The translations under genes were made by a program, and so were the position numbers. Below, piece by piece: positions 21,090-30,907 of a stretch of 64,000 nt of DNA. Every line of letters starts with the position of its first letter. Position 1 is the stretch's first letter. The stretch comes from Siphonodentalium dalli (taxonomy: Eukaryota > Mollusca > Scaphopoda > Gadilida > Siphonodentaliidae). The notes below the pieces were generated by a model. The model had not been told where the DNA came from and did not search any database. It saw only the letters and a program-made list of their open reading frames with translations. Location: contig CP136064.1 in NCBI GenBank assembly GCA_032622095.1, forward strand, positions 132,999,129 to 133,063,128, given 5' to 3'.

Positions 21090-21809
21090 AGATGATTTCC
21101 GATCTTGAGACATTGAAGATCAAAGAAAATACGAACAGAATTTCGAATCATCCAGTTAGTTGGATTTTCCATTCTAGAGTTATTCATCTTTGTTTATCTG
21201 GATGTAAATGTTGGCTTTTTGGTCCGTCTGGTGTCTGTTCATGTCATAACTTCAACAGTTGTGCTGTGATCTAATGGAATGTTCACTACTGTGAGGACAT
21301 TAAATAGAGGGTTTCATCGTTTTGTTCGGAATTTCCATTCTAGAGTTATTCATCTTTGTTTATTTGGAAATGTTGGCTTTTTGGTCCGTCCGATGTCTGT
21401 TCATGTCATAACTGCTAGAATACCACACATTTATATTTTTAAATGCTTACTTTACAGTCCGCATGTCTGAGTATGTGAGTCACAGGTTATAGGTTTGCCC
21501 ACGGTAGATGGTATGCCACAAGGGGTGGTGTTCCGGACAACAGTCCATCTCTTGTTTATCTTAGGTTTACGAAATTAGGCTACATTCTGCACCCGTGTCT
21601 ACGAGTGATCTTACCCTTTGTTTTCCCATTCGAACTACAATGAAGGATGGTACTGTCGTTCTAGTCACTTGTACATGCTTAGTTTGCATTGTTTCATCCT
21701 CAATTTTGTTATATTTGGAATCGAAATTTTCTGTTTTCTTAAGACATTTTTGACTATCTTTATATTTCTTATTTATTTCTTGTAATGTCTTAAGACGTTC
21801 AGCTTCCAC
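21090..21809 (-). pseudogene. Gypsy retroviral-type aspartic protease relic
   Basis: The frame 21809-21567 has a charged linker (lysine/glutamate-rich, ~45 residues), then VPSFIVVRMGKQRVRSLVDT followed by GAECSLIS; D-T-G-A is the retropepsin active site. Downstream, broken frames still show RNSVRIFFDLQCLKIGN near 21140-21090, the usual end of the protease region before RT. Between them a segment of about 80 bp is duplicated with a ~166-bp period (21166-21250 and 21332-21411). The gag-side continuation is on the other side of the LTR element inserted at 21922. Confidence 0.85.
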
Positions 21810-21921
21810 TAAAGGATCTGACTTTGTCTACCCATTATTCCCTATTCCCTATCATTAAAAAATTCATTATTTTATTGCTATTTATTTTGGCTCTAATTGT
21901 ACGAGGGTCTTTTATAGTATT

Positions 21922-22108
21922 TGTGACATCGCACACATTGTGTTAGACTGTGTGTGTTTCGTACGTCTAGTACGAGGTGCCGTTATGTAAAACCAGGTTT
22001 TATGAGGGACATTAATTATGAGTTGGAATTGTTGAAAGTAACCGATTCTTGTCATTAAATATTAATCACTTTGAATCTTATTAATTATGTGCTCAGACAA
22101 CATGAAAC
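21922..22108 (+). repeat. 5' LTR of the RT-deleted gypsy element
   Basis: Begins TGTGACATCGCACACATTG and ends CAACATGAAAC. Differs from the 3' LTR at only a handful of positions (for example TGTTTC/TGCTTC, TTTTAT/TTTAAT), so the insertion is comparatively recent. Confidence 0.92.
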
Positions 22109-22188
22109 ATGGTGGCAGCGGTAAAGAAATGAACTAATATATATACACGGATAGTTATTTCTTGTATTCGAGCGCTATATTGTCAATA

Positions 22189-23014
22189 ATGGTCAGTTTG
22201 AAAGCGCCTGAACCCCTGGACCCTGGACTTTAAACGTGGGCGAACGGCGGACCACGTGGAAAGAAGGACTCAACTTGAGTTATACCTTGACTTAGCACAT
22301 CCTGACAAAGATGTCTATAAGAAAAAAATGCTGTTGTATCTCATTGGCACAAGAGGCCGAGAAATATATGAAACATTCCAGTTTGACGAAAATGATGATG
22401 AAGAGCTTTTGAAGCTATCTGATGTATTTGATAAGTTTGATGCATATTGTGCGCCAAAGAAGAATGAAACAGTAGAAAGGTATACATTCAGCACACGGAA
22501 CCAAGAAGTAGGGGAAACAATATCCACATATGTAACTGAACTACAACTTTTTACTCGGTACTGCAATTTCGATCAGTTACACGAATCACTTGTTCGCGAT
22601 TGCATTGTATGTGGGTTTTTTTATTCGGTTGTGAGAGAGAGACTACTCCGTGAACATAATCTTGATTTGAACACCTGTATAGAAATATGCAAAGCAGCAG
22701 AACTTTCAAAAGACCAGATGCGTCAGTTGAGTGCAAATTCTGGGAACAATGACACAGTCCACTACGTGAAAGGTGAGAAGCCACGACCTCTGACATCTGA
22801 CTGTAAATTTTGTGGACGAAAACACGGATTACGCAAAGAGAAATGTCCTGCTTATGGCAAAGTGTGTTCCAAATGTCATATAAAAAACCATTTCGCAGTG
22901 AAATGTGGGCGTATTTATTCATCATTCGGTTACAACAAACGAGACACTCAACCAAAAGTAAATTACCTGTGTGAGAATGAATTCACCGATGATGATGGAC
23001 ATTATACTCGATAG
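22189..23014 (+). pseudogene. Gag with two zinc knuckles (frameshifted N-terminus)
   Basis: The ATG at 22189 opens MVSLKAPEPLDPGL and then stops. The main body (22256-23014) continues in another frame with TQLELYLDLAHPDKDVYKKK, a capsid-like helical region and two knuckles: C-x2-C-x3-H-x6-C at about residue 183 and C-x2-C-x4-H-x4-C at about residue 202. A small indel near 22235 therefore separates the start from the body. Gag would coat the RNA of the element in cytoplasmic particles. About 250 codons are readable, close to complete for this clade of gypsy elements. Confidence 0.88.
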
Positions 23015-23136
23015 ACAACAGTTCATCGAAGAAACGACTATTCTCGTACTGATAATAGTCATATGAAAGCTAATAACCATTTGCATGAGACAGGCCATTC
23101 TTATTTGCACAGGCAGTATACACGGGAGCCAACACA

Positions 23137-23943
23137 ATGCAAAATGATATGTACTACGACACTGTTCAGGTTCTGTCAACAACTGTTAGAGACATGCCGA
23201 AACCAACTGATGTCTCTTCCATTCGTCGTTTCATTGGGTTCGTGAATTATATGAGTAAATTCCTTCGTCGATTGAGTGACCTCTGTGAACCATTGCGCAA
23301 ACTCACAGCAAATGATGTTGAATGGGATTGGCACGAGACTCACGATTCAGCAGTTGAAGTGATTAAACGTTTAATTTGTCAGAGTCCTGTACTCGCATAC
23401 TACGATCCGTCAAAAGAGCTAACTCTCCAATGTGACTCGTCAATGACAGGAATTGGGGTAGCACTTCTGCAAAATGAACACCCAGTTGCTTTTGCAAGTA
23501 GAGCTCTGAGCTCAACTGAAACCAGATATGCTCAAATTGAAAAGGAACTCTTGTCAGTCGTGTTTGGACTAGAGCATTTTCATCAATACACATATGGGAA
23601 GCATGTAAACGTGGTAAACGACCACAAACATCTCGAGTCCATAGTGAAGAAGCCTTTGCACTCAGCTCCTCATCATTTACAACGAATGTTGCTAAGACTA
23701 CAAATGTATGACATCAAACTGTGTTTCAAACCAGGATCAACAGTGATATTAGCTGACACTCTGAGTAGAGCATATTTATGTGGAAAAGATCCATTAACCG
23801 ATGCATTTTCAAAAGAAGTTGAGGTGAAAAATATGGTTCAATACTTGCCCATGACTGAGCCTAGGCTGAGGGATATTCAGAACCATACTGCAGGGGACGA
23901 AGCGCTACAGAAAATAAAGCAAATCATCCTGCAACCGACATGA
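23137..23943 (+). pseudogene. Pol fragment: RT thumb and RNase H (protease and RT core deleted)
   Basis: The frame opens in the RT thumb (KPTDVSSIRRFIGFVNYMSK, WDWHETHDSAVEVIK) and runs into RNase H: LQCDSSMTGIGVALLQ, YAQIEKELLSVVFGLEHFHQ, NDHKHLESI and ILADTLSRAY supply the expected D-E-D-D residues. Only ~120 nt separate gag from this point, where protease and RT fingers/palm (over 1 kb) should be, so a large deletion removed the polymerase centre, including the YxDD box. Stops follow at 23941. Confidence 0.92.
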
Positions 23944-23956
23944 TTCACCAGCAGTT

Positions 23957-24540
23957 GTGAAACCGTATTTTTATTGTCGTGATGAACTCAGTGTACAAGA
24001 TGGCATTGTGTTCAGAGGAGAAAGAGCCGTAATACCGAAGACATTGCGTGCAGATATGATGAGAAGAATACACTCTTCTCACATTGGAATTGAGGGATGC
24101 CTACGTCGAGCAAAGGAATATCTATATTGGCCTGGAATGCATTCTGAGATAAGGCAATATATTGAGTGCTGTGAGACATGTCAAATGTTTGAAAGAAAAC
24201 AAGCAAAGGAAACATTGATTCCACACAGTGTTCCCAACAGACCATGGGCAAAGGTCGGGGGTTGATTTGTGTTATTTTAATGAATGCAATTATCTCATTA
24301 CTGTTGACTATTATTCAAATTTCTGGGAGATTGACCTCCTCAACAACTTGAAGCCACATACAGTGATACACAAGTTACGGGGTCAGTTTGCTCGTCACGG
24401 AATTCCCGACACAGTGATCTCAGATAATGGCCCACAGTTCGCCTGCGAGGAATTCAAACAGTTCGCTTAAAGCTGGGATTTTGAACATGTTACATCATCA
24501 CCAACATATGCGCAAAGCAACGGTAAAGTGGAACAAGCTG
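23957..24540 (+). pseudogene. Integrase (zinc domain and DDE core), broken frames
   Basis: MMRRIHSSHIGIEGCLRRAK and YIECCETCQMFERKQ give the H-x3-H...C-x2-C zinc domain. The core follows with VDLCYF, ITVDYYSNFWEI, VISDNGPQFACEEF and SNGKVEQ, so all three DDE positions can be traced. A frameshift at about 24265 and a TAA at about 24468 interrupt it. Confidence 0.88.
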
Positions 24541-24556
24541 TAAATCCGCGAAGAGA

Positions 24557-25222
24557 TTGATGAAGCGTGCATTGAGTTCGAAGTCCGATGTTTACCTTGC
24601 TATATTGGATTTGCGTAATACACCAACGCAAGGTTTCTCAACTAGTCATGTGCAGCGTCTAATGAATAGACGAACTAAACCATATTGCCTACAAGAGTCA
24701 CTTCTTCAGCCTCGTATATCTGAAACTGTATCATTTGAGTTGCAGCACAGCAAACAACGACAGAAATTCTATTATGATCAGAATGCTCATGACCTGGACG
24801 TGATACCGGAAGGATCGCAAATCTGGGTAGCTCCGAAACCCAATGACCGATCAAAAACATGGACAAAAGCAGTTTTCACGAAGCAGTTAGACTTCAGGTC
24901 TTATGAAATGCAAACAGAGAGCGGACGAACACTGAGACGAAACAGAAGAGACATACGTCTATTCAAAGGGTCGGTGATACTTGAATTTCGTGACTTAGTT
25001 CACACTAGAGTCACAGCTGAAACTGACGACAAAGAACGTGATTCAGATCATAAGAAGAATGCACATGACTTTGAAATTCCAAACATGAACTCAAATGTTT
25101 CGCTTGAAATTCCAAGTGATGATGCAACCGTAACCAATATGGAATGTCGACAGGAAGACCCTGTCACAATCACTCGATCTGGCAGAACAGTTGTTAAGCC
25201 AAAACGTTTCCAAAACATATAA
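24557..25222 (+). pseudogene. Integrase C-terminal domain and pol tail
   Basis: An open frame of ~220 codons: TPTQGFSTSHVQRLMNRRTK, a QKFYYDQNAHDLDVIPEGSQ segment, TESGRTLRRNRRDIRLF (the chromatin-interaction barrel seen in gypsy integrases) and a polar tail ending TRSGRTVVKPKRFQNI. The stop sits just before the polypurine tract. It is the best preserved part of this element. Confidence 0.85.
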
Positions 25223-25233
25223 AGAAGTGAGGA

Positions 25234-25420
25234 TGTGACATGGCACACATTGTGTTAGACTGTGTGTGCTTCGTACGTCTAGTACGAGGTGCCGTTATGT
25301 AAAACCAGGTTTAATGAGGGACATTAATTATGAGTTGGAATTATTGAAAGTAACAGATTCTCGTCATTAAATATTAATCACTTTGAATCTTATTAATCAT
25401 GTGCTCAGACAACATGAAAC
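25234..25420 (+). repeat. 3' LTR of the RT-deleted gypsy element
   Basis: Begins TGTGACATGGCACACATTG and ends CAACATGAAAC, preceded by the purine tract. The next base differs from the 5' LTR end (C for A), and flanks do not match as a target duplication. Confidence 0.92.
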
Positions 25421-25499
25421 CGAAGATGGAAGTTACTGTCTTCATCTAGTAAGTCATACTGGCTGGAGCTTGAGACATTCCAACCATTTACCGATGGCT

Positions 25500-26110
25500 T
25501 AGATGATTTTCATTTTTGTTTATGGACGCTTGCAGCTTGTTTATATTCCAATTGCGTTTTACCTGCAGGTCCATATATGCATTCGGAATTCGGCTTTTGC
25601 TTGCCCTGTTTTGCAGGAAATGCATTTCTCAACATTGCATATATGTTAGCTGTTAATTGCTGTGTGTCTGTGTTTAGAACCTGGATAAAATTTTGGAGAA
25701 CTAACCTTGACATATACATTTTTGGTTACATCCTGTTTGTTTTTGGACTTTATTCTGTGAGGAATTTTCGTTTGGTAAATTGTATAGAGTGTTCGGTGTT
25801 TATCCTGTTGAGATACATTTGTTCAAACGTTTTGTTTTTGTTTTCACAATTTATTTCACTATTTATTATTTTCTTTTTGTCACGCATATATTGAGACTTA
25901 CTACACTGTGAATTTGTTTATGAAGTCGAGACTTATTAAAGGATGATTTAACACTTTTATTATTTTGGGGCCACTGTTTAATAAATTGTTTTTTCAAATT
26001 TATTTCTCTGAAGGGGCCCTGGTTTTAGCTTCATTTTAATATCATTATCATTAAATCCATCTATAAATTGTCCAATTAATTCATTTGGACAGGCGGCAAG
26101 TTTATTTGGT
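25500..26110 (-). pseudogene. C-terminal half of gag of the older gypsy element
   Basis: The minus strand at about 26104-25990 reads SGEPNKLAACPNELIGQFID followed by GFNDNDIKMKLKPG, a typical late part of Ty3/gypsy Gag (capsid). It continues in register the piece that ends at 30908 (NIRIYVER). A degraded Cys-containing stretch near 25620 may be the zinc knuckle. Two insertions bound it: the TatD-type LTR element on the 5' side and the RT-deleted gypsy element on the 3' side. Confidence 0.75.
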
Positions 26111-26178
26111 TCCCCAGAAAGGCATCTGCTGCCACCTGCCTTGGGTGTTGTAGTACCTAGGCTACAACACTTGCCCGT

Positions 26179-26399
26179 GGATTGCCAGATATACTTACAC
26201 TCTTGTGTGTAGTTTTCTTTATCCCTGGTCTTGGCCGGCCGGCAAGCTATTCATGTATTCTTGTCAATGTTGGTAACTTTACGTCTTGTTGGTTTCATAG
26301 TCTGGTTCAAAGTGACGGGGGAATCGGGCTTTGGCCTTGACCTCTGATCTGACGCCGGTGAAATTCACCGGCGACATATTGCGTCCAAAAGATGCCACA
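26179..26399 (-). repeat. LTR-like repeat, 3' copy
   Basis: Matches 30687-30907 over 221 bp with about eight differences. Contains the GCCGGTGAATTTCACCGGC palindrome, perfect in this copy and broken by one base in the other. Confidence 0.92.
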
Positions 26400-28296
26400 A
26401 ATCCCCCAAGTTTTCAAACTAAGGCGCCCCTTTAAGGACTAGGGTTTTCATGGGCCAGCTTGGGGTTTTATTTCAATTAATATATCTTTGTTAAAAATGT
26501 CCACCCCCCAAATACTCAATATCTTGCGAACTACCATTAATCTTTTGAATTACTATAAATGTCCACCCCCAAAAATGACTAGCATTGACATATAAGAAAT
26601 ATATATATAAAATAAACTTATATCCAAACATAACAGGTGAAATACGGGACTACAAAAAATATTGGCCCTGGGAGGGCTGTTAAAACTGTTTCCAAGACCC
26701 AAATATTATGTCATATATGTATGTTGGGCTTGATATCTGCCCCCTAATCTGATCCCAAATTTATTTTCGGGCTTTGCTCCCCTACCAGCCGAAAAGTCCT
26801 ACGAGGCCTTATGCCTAGGAATTCCAAATATTTTATAGGGCTTTCTGCCCATTCATTTTTCCACCGATTGGGAAGGGTATCCCTCATTATTCTAAAAACT
26901 AATATTAATTAGCCCTCACAAAAAGGAGCCAAGCGTTAATTGCCACCTGAGAAAATAGCACCCGTTATTTCTGGACTAATTGTCCATATCACAAATCATA
27001 TCACAATTTAAAATCTACATGATTTTGCTATATACAATCTCCCTGGACTACTTGTCCTTGATGGGAGTACAATTTCCCCTGTCCGGGGTAAACATAAGCC
27101 ATCAGCATTGGGACCTCGGGAGGTCCCGTATCGGGACCAGCACATGTCCCACCGCCATACCTACACGTACGGCCTCATAAATAATATGGAATCTAGTAAG
27201 CCTGGTAACCTTTATACTCGGGAATAGTCTTCTGTGCTAAACTTCGGAGCCCATTCCCCTTAACACACTCACACTCTACCATGCCGCTCATGCCATGACC
27301 CGTATATATATATACGCTCACTTCACTCAAAGTTTAACTCAATTTATTCTTTCCTAATGTCATTTTTATAAATAGGCCCTTTCTTATGAGATGTTTCCTT
27401 TCTTCTCAAATAATACAGCTATTGAAACTATCTCGGGTCTATGCTGTGGTCAGTACATACCGGATCGTATGACTAACTCCCGGGATTACCAAGGCTTACT
27501 ACTGGGACAAATAAGCAGTGCGGGTTGTTTTAGGCTATGTGCTGGAGTTGTGGCTTGGCTATATCACGTCGGAACGGATCAACCCAACAACTGGATGGGC
27601 AATAGGGGAATCCCCTATTATACCCCTCCGAACGTCCTTGAAGAAACTAATCCAAGCTTGTTTGAATGATTTACTGCCCTCTCAAGACCAAACAAATCCA
27701 AAAGCCATAACTGATGCCCCCAAAAAGGGTTATGGTGTACGCCATGACCCCTAGTCATGTCGTAATAAATCAATCAATGATTGGAAGACGGCAGGAGACT
27801 GCCATACTAATTTCAAGAAAAAATCTCAAAGTCTTGTATGACCAAATGTCCAAAATTTTAAGCGAACTGGAAATTCATCCAAATTTTGAATCAATAGTCA
27901 CTATACTATTTGTTAGAAGCCCAACAAATTTTTTTTAATCGTATCTAGACTGCTTCATTTGAACAATAGATGATTTGGCTTTTCGCTTGTTATCCCAAAA
28001 CAATAACTAAATAATAGTTCCGGGCCATGCCCAATGCATTATGGTCATACTGATGCTAACTGGGGAATTCTCAACTCTTTGGGCCTATCTGGACGTATTA
28101 CCTTAGTGTGGGTCGAAATCCTCAACAGGAGCCTCGGTCAAAACAACCAGTTACCACATAGTGAAGGTGCGGGCCGAAGCCCTGTTCACTTGCGTAACCA
28201 CTCTACCATTCCATTTGCTAACAAATATCCCGAGGACTCAGAAAACTGCGATATTTGAGATAGCCACTCCCAGCCTACTTCTGATTTACAACCCCT
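26400..28296. other. Non-coding interior of the TatD-type element
   Basis: Short plus-strand frames (up to ~92 codons near 27391-27669) have no family resemblance. The minus strand is riddled with stops. In the element's own orientation this is a long 3' untranslated or deleted region, perhaps where pol once stood. Confidence 0.5.
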
Positions 28297-29070
28297 CTAC
28301 TGGTGTGGGGCCCGAAATCCGAACAATTGTTCGGCATTCCTGGCCGCCCACCTTACTACAGTAACAGGGTCAGTGTTCCTCATACGGGCAACAAGGTCCA
28401 CTATGGACCCCATGCCGCTAAATGGGAGGAAATTACGACCTCCCGCCACTTGAGGAACATTGCTAGTCAGCAACAGTCGGTTCATAGGCATGCTAGCTAA
28501 ACCCACATAGTGGTCCAAACCAGTACGCGTGATTCTAGGCCCCAATGCAAAATAGACATCGGGCGATACCCCACTCCAATCTGTAATGGTAGTTGCATCG
28601 CCCACAAAATCTTGCAGTATAATCGGACCCCTAAAGCCCGACTCCCTGACTATCGTCCTGGCTGCGCTGTGTGCATCCAGCCCAAATTGGTCGCAACTAG
28701 GACCCTTGACGGCCACATACAGTGGCAATCCACTAGACCCTGCCAGTCTGGCGAACTGCCGCAAAGCCCAGTTTTGCGACTGGTGGGTTGAGGGCGGGGC
28801 AGCTCGGTCCAGACCGGTGGGACCTATGGCGTCCAACCGGGTGGCCATTTGGGTGATTGCGAAGACGATGTCTTCCAACTCACCCCGACCGGGCCAATCC
28901 CCAAACAGCAGCACACCACCCGCGGCCACTAGGGGATATGGATCCCCAGGCACCGGAACTGCCGACAACATATCGTCGGGCAGCACTCTGCTGTAAGAGG
29001 GAAGCTCCGCCCGGACCTGGTCCAGGTGCATCCCCACGTCCCAATAGTACTCTGATGCCCGCTGGGCGTC
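28297..29070 (-). pseudogene. TatD-family-like domain lacking the metal-binding residues
   Basis: An open minus-strand frame of ~246 codons from the ATG at 29037 (stop upstream at about 29072). It follows the TatD nuclease pattern in order: WDVGMHLDQ, GPTGLDRA where the family has GEIGLD, LPLYVAVKGP where it has LPLxIHCRG, IILQDFVGD where it has HCFTG, MPMNRLLLTSNVP where it has LLLETDAP, and a C-terminal NAEQLFGFRAP for NTxxLFG. The scaffold positions are kept, but the glutamate, both histidines and the aspartate that bind metal are all replaced. The frame is fully open, unlike its neighbours. A frameshift near 29060 links it to the preceding reading frame (VYGSATFSVELGRPA), so it was once fused to the upstream protein. 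Nuclease activity is not expected. Confidence 0.75.
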
Positions 29071-29252
29071 CTAGCTCCACTGAAAACGTGGCTGACCCAT
29101 ACACGTTAAGGGGAACTCTGGTGTTTCGTCACGCGAGTTTCCCCCTTACTGAGGTCTCAGGTCGTGCCTCTTGAACCGGGCTAACAGCCATTGGGTCAGC
29201 CCTAACTACGGGCTGGGGCTCCGGACCCTTTTGAGGGTCGGGCTCCAGTCCC

Positions 29253-30377
29253 CTATCGGCATTTGGAGCAAGCTCCGGGTCCTCCACTACAACCGGGCCT
29301 TGGTCTGGGGTCTGAGCGACTAGGCCCAGGTGAAGGTGAGGGAACTATAGGGGCCACACGCCCGTCCAGCCACATGCGAAGCCACAAAAGGACTCGCCAG
29401 TGAAATAACAGAGTAAAGGAGGCCACAAAGATACCATCAGCAGAGAAATTTGTTGGCCGGAGCTCGTAGGTCCCCTCCACGTTCCGGATGTGGGCCCGCA
29501 TCAGCGGGCTCACTTGGAACGGAAGAGGGCCCCCGTTCTCGAGCACTACCTGAGTGGCAGCCTCCAGGCTCAACCCCAATGGCCTGACGAACTCAAGGAG
29601 CGCGTTCGTCTGAACCGATACGGTTACAGCCGAACGACGCTCCAAGGAATCCCACAGAAGCCGCGGCACGTGTTGCTCGCAGTGGCGCCTAATGCCACGA
29701 ACAGTATCCCCACACAGGCTGCAGTGGGAATCGTTTCCCCTCTTGGTCTTACGACCGGGCCTTGGTGGAGTCCAGCGCGGTGTAACACCATCCTCACTAC
29801 CTTCCCCTGTGGGAGGACTGCACATGGCCCCAGCAGCCACGCAAACAACATATGTTGCCTTCCTGGTTTCACTCACGGGGGGGGGCGTGTCACCTGTATC
29901 GGTGGGCCGAACCCCCGCATAACCATTCCCGTTCTCCCCCGTACTAGCAGGGCCCAATAAGGGGCCCTCAACTGGAACACCCACCAACGGCGCTACTTCC
30001 TCAGGTGGAGGTCTAGTGCTGCCCGGTGTGTTGGGCTTCACTTTGGGCCTAGCGCCGCCCCCTACTACTGGGGTCGGCTCTGGCCCACCGTCCCGGTATC
30101 CCAGGGTAATCCCCCTCCCCGGTGTACCCCTTACCAAGTTAGTGGGAGTTGATGCCGTCCCACCCTTCGGTGAAGTGTGGGGGCGTTTAGCAACTTCCGT
30201 CTGGGCGGCCGACAGAGGTAGCTGGGCCTCCACGGGCCCTTCTACCACTGCCCCGCCCACATACATTACAGTCTGACTGTCAGACGGGCTGGACGTAGGT
30301 GCGGAGGCCTGTGCGGGCTCCGACCTAGGGGCTTTTTCTAGGGCCCAAGCCCGTTTCTCCTCCTCAGAACTCGACAT
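29253..30377 (-). CDS. Pro/Gly/Thr-rich protein with one C2H2-type finger, N-terminal part of the TatD-like polyprotein
   Basis: A 374-codon open frame starting MSSSEEEKRAWALEK. Residues 1-215 are low-complexity (Pro, Gly, Thr, Ser) and probably disordered. At about 227-246 there is a single finger, CSLCGDTVRGIRRHCEQH (C-x2-C-x9-H-x3-H), followed by a helical region (ALLEFVRPLGLSLEAATQVV) and a Pro/Arg-rich tail. The start codon lies ~300 bp inside the 5' LTR, where a gag start would be. It probably continued into the TatD-like domain before a stop at 29253 and further breaks. High G+C (well above 55%) makes all six frames open, so shadows abound; this frame is chosen for its ATG, finger and position. 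Function unknown; a nucleic-acid-binding Gag substitute is possible. Confidence 0.6.
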   Translation of the reverse strand: MSSSEEEKRAWALEKAPRSEPAQASAPTSSPSDSQTVMYVGGAVVEGPVEAQLPLSAAQTEVAKRPHTSPKGGTASTPTNLVRGTPGRGITLGYRDGGPEPTPVVGGGARPKVKPNTPGSTRPPPEEVAPLVGVPVEGPLLGPASTGENGNGYAGVRPTDTGDTPPPVSETRKATYVVCVAAGAMCSPPTGEGSEDGVTPRWTPPRPGRKTKRGNDSHCSLCGDTVRGIRRHCEQHVPRLLWDSLERRSAVTVSVQTNALLEFVRPLGLSLEAATQVVLENGGPLPFQVSPLMRAHIRNVEGTYELRPTNFSADGIFVASFTLLFHWRVLLWLRMWLDGRVAPIVPSPSPGPSRSDPRPRPGCSGGPGACSKCR

Positions 30378-30686
30378 GTCTGTTACTAGTAGTCAATGTC
30401 AGTCTTATTCTGGAAAAGCAAAATGCATAATTTAGGTGCTGATCATACAGTACGGGAAAAGATAGTTATCAATTTTCTCTGCCTCCTGTTTGTTAATTTT
30501 TATGCACCCAATTACCAAAATTATATAGGAATCATCCAACGATTCAACAAGGGACGGATGTCCCCGGATTTAAAAACGGGACTTAATAAAAAATCCCGGC
30601 CACAATGACGGCCATGTTGCTGTCAAACGCAAATTTACCGCGAGAATTTCATGAGCGAATTCGTTTTGCTCGCAGCGCCAGATCGC

Positions 30687-30907
30687 GGATTGCCAGATAT
30701 ACTTACACTCTTGTGTGTAGTTTTCTTTATCCCTGGTCTTGGCCGGCCGGCAAGCTATTCGTGTATTCTTGTCAATGTTGGTAACTTTACGTCTTGTTGG
30801 TTTCATGGTCTGGTTCAAAGTGGCGGGGAAATCGGGCTTTGGCCTTGACCTCTGATCTGACGCCGGTGAAATTCACCTGCGACAGATAGCGTCCAAAAGA
30901 TGCCACA
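30687..30907 (-). repeat. LTR-like repeat, 5' copy
   Basis: See 26179-26399. On the minus strand it is followed by GCGATCTGGCGCTGCGAGC, a possible primer-binding site. Confidence 0.92.

Larger units (their letters stand above)
21922..25420 (+). mobile_element. Ty3/gypsy LTR element with RT deleted (second, younger element)
   Basis: Two 187-bp LTRs (21922-22108, 25234-25420) frame a gag-pol region. A primer-binding site TGGTGGCAGCGG follows the left LTR at 22110, and a purine tract AAAGAAGTGAGGA (25221-25233) precedes the right one. The pol gene lacks protease and most of RT, so the element is non-autonomous. No target duplication was found. It lies in the opposite orientation inside the older gypsy element, between its gag and protease. 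Confidence 0.92.
26179..30907 (-). mobile_element. LTR-bounded, GC-rich element carrying a zinc-finger/TatD-like protein and no reverse transcriptase
   Basis: Direct 221-bp repeats at 26179-26399 and 30687-30907 are ~96% alike. On the minus strand they begin TGTGGCATCTTTTGGACGC and end GGCAATCC. A purine-rich ACTTGGGGGATT precedes the 3' copy, and a TGGCGCTGCGAGC word follows the 5' copy at a short distance, so the layout is that of an LTR retroelement. The coding part (28297-30377) is far richer in G+C than anything around it. 26400-28296 has no recognisable ORF on either strand. No protease, RT, RNase H or integrase was seen. It interrupts the gag gene of the older gypsy element. A clear target duplication was not found. 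Confidence 0.8.

Noticed and set aside
22315-22955. Minus-strand frames of 83-134 codons inside the gag gene
   Set aside because: Shadows of the gag frame, which has the two zinc knuckles.
28303-29960. Several long plus-strand frames opposite the TatD-like and zinc-finger genes (for example 28586-28996, 29490-29960)
   Set aside because: High G+C removes stops on both strands; the minus frames have the recognisable domain order and proper position inside the LTRs.
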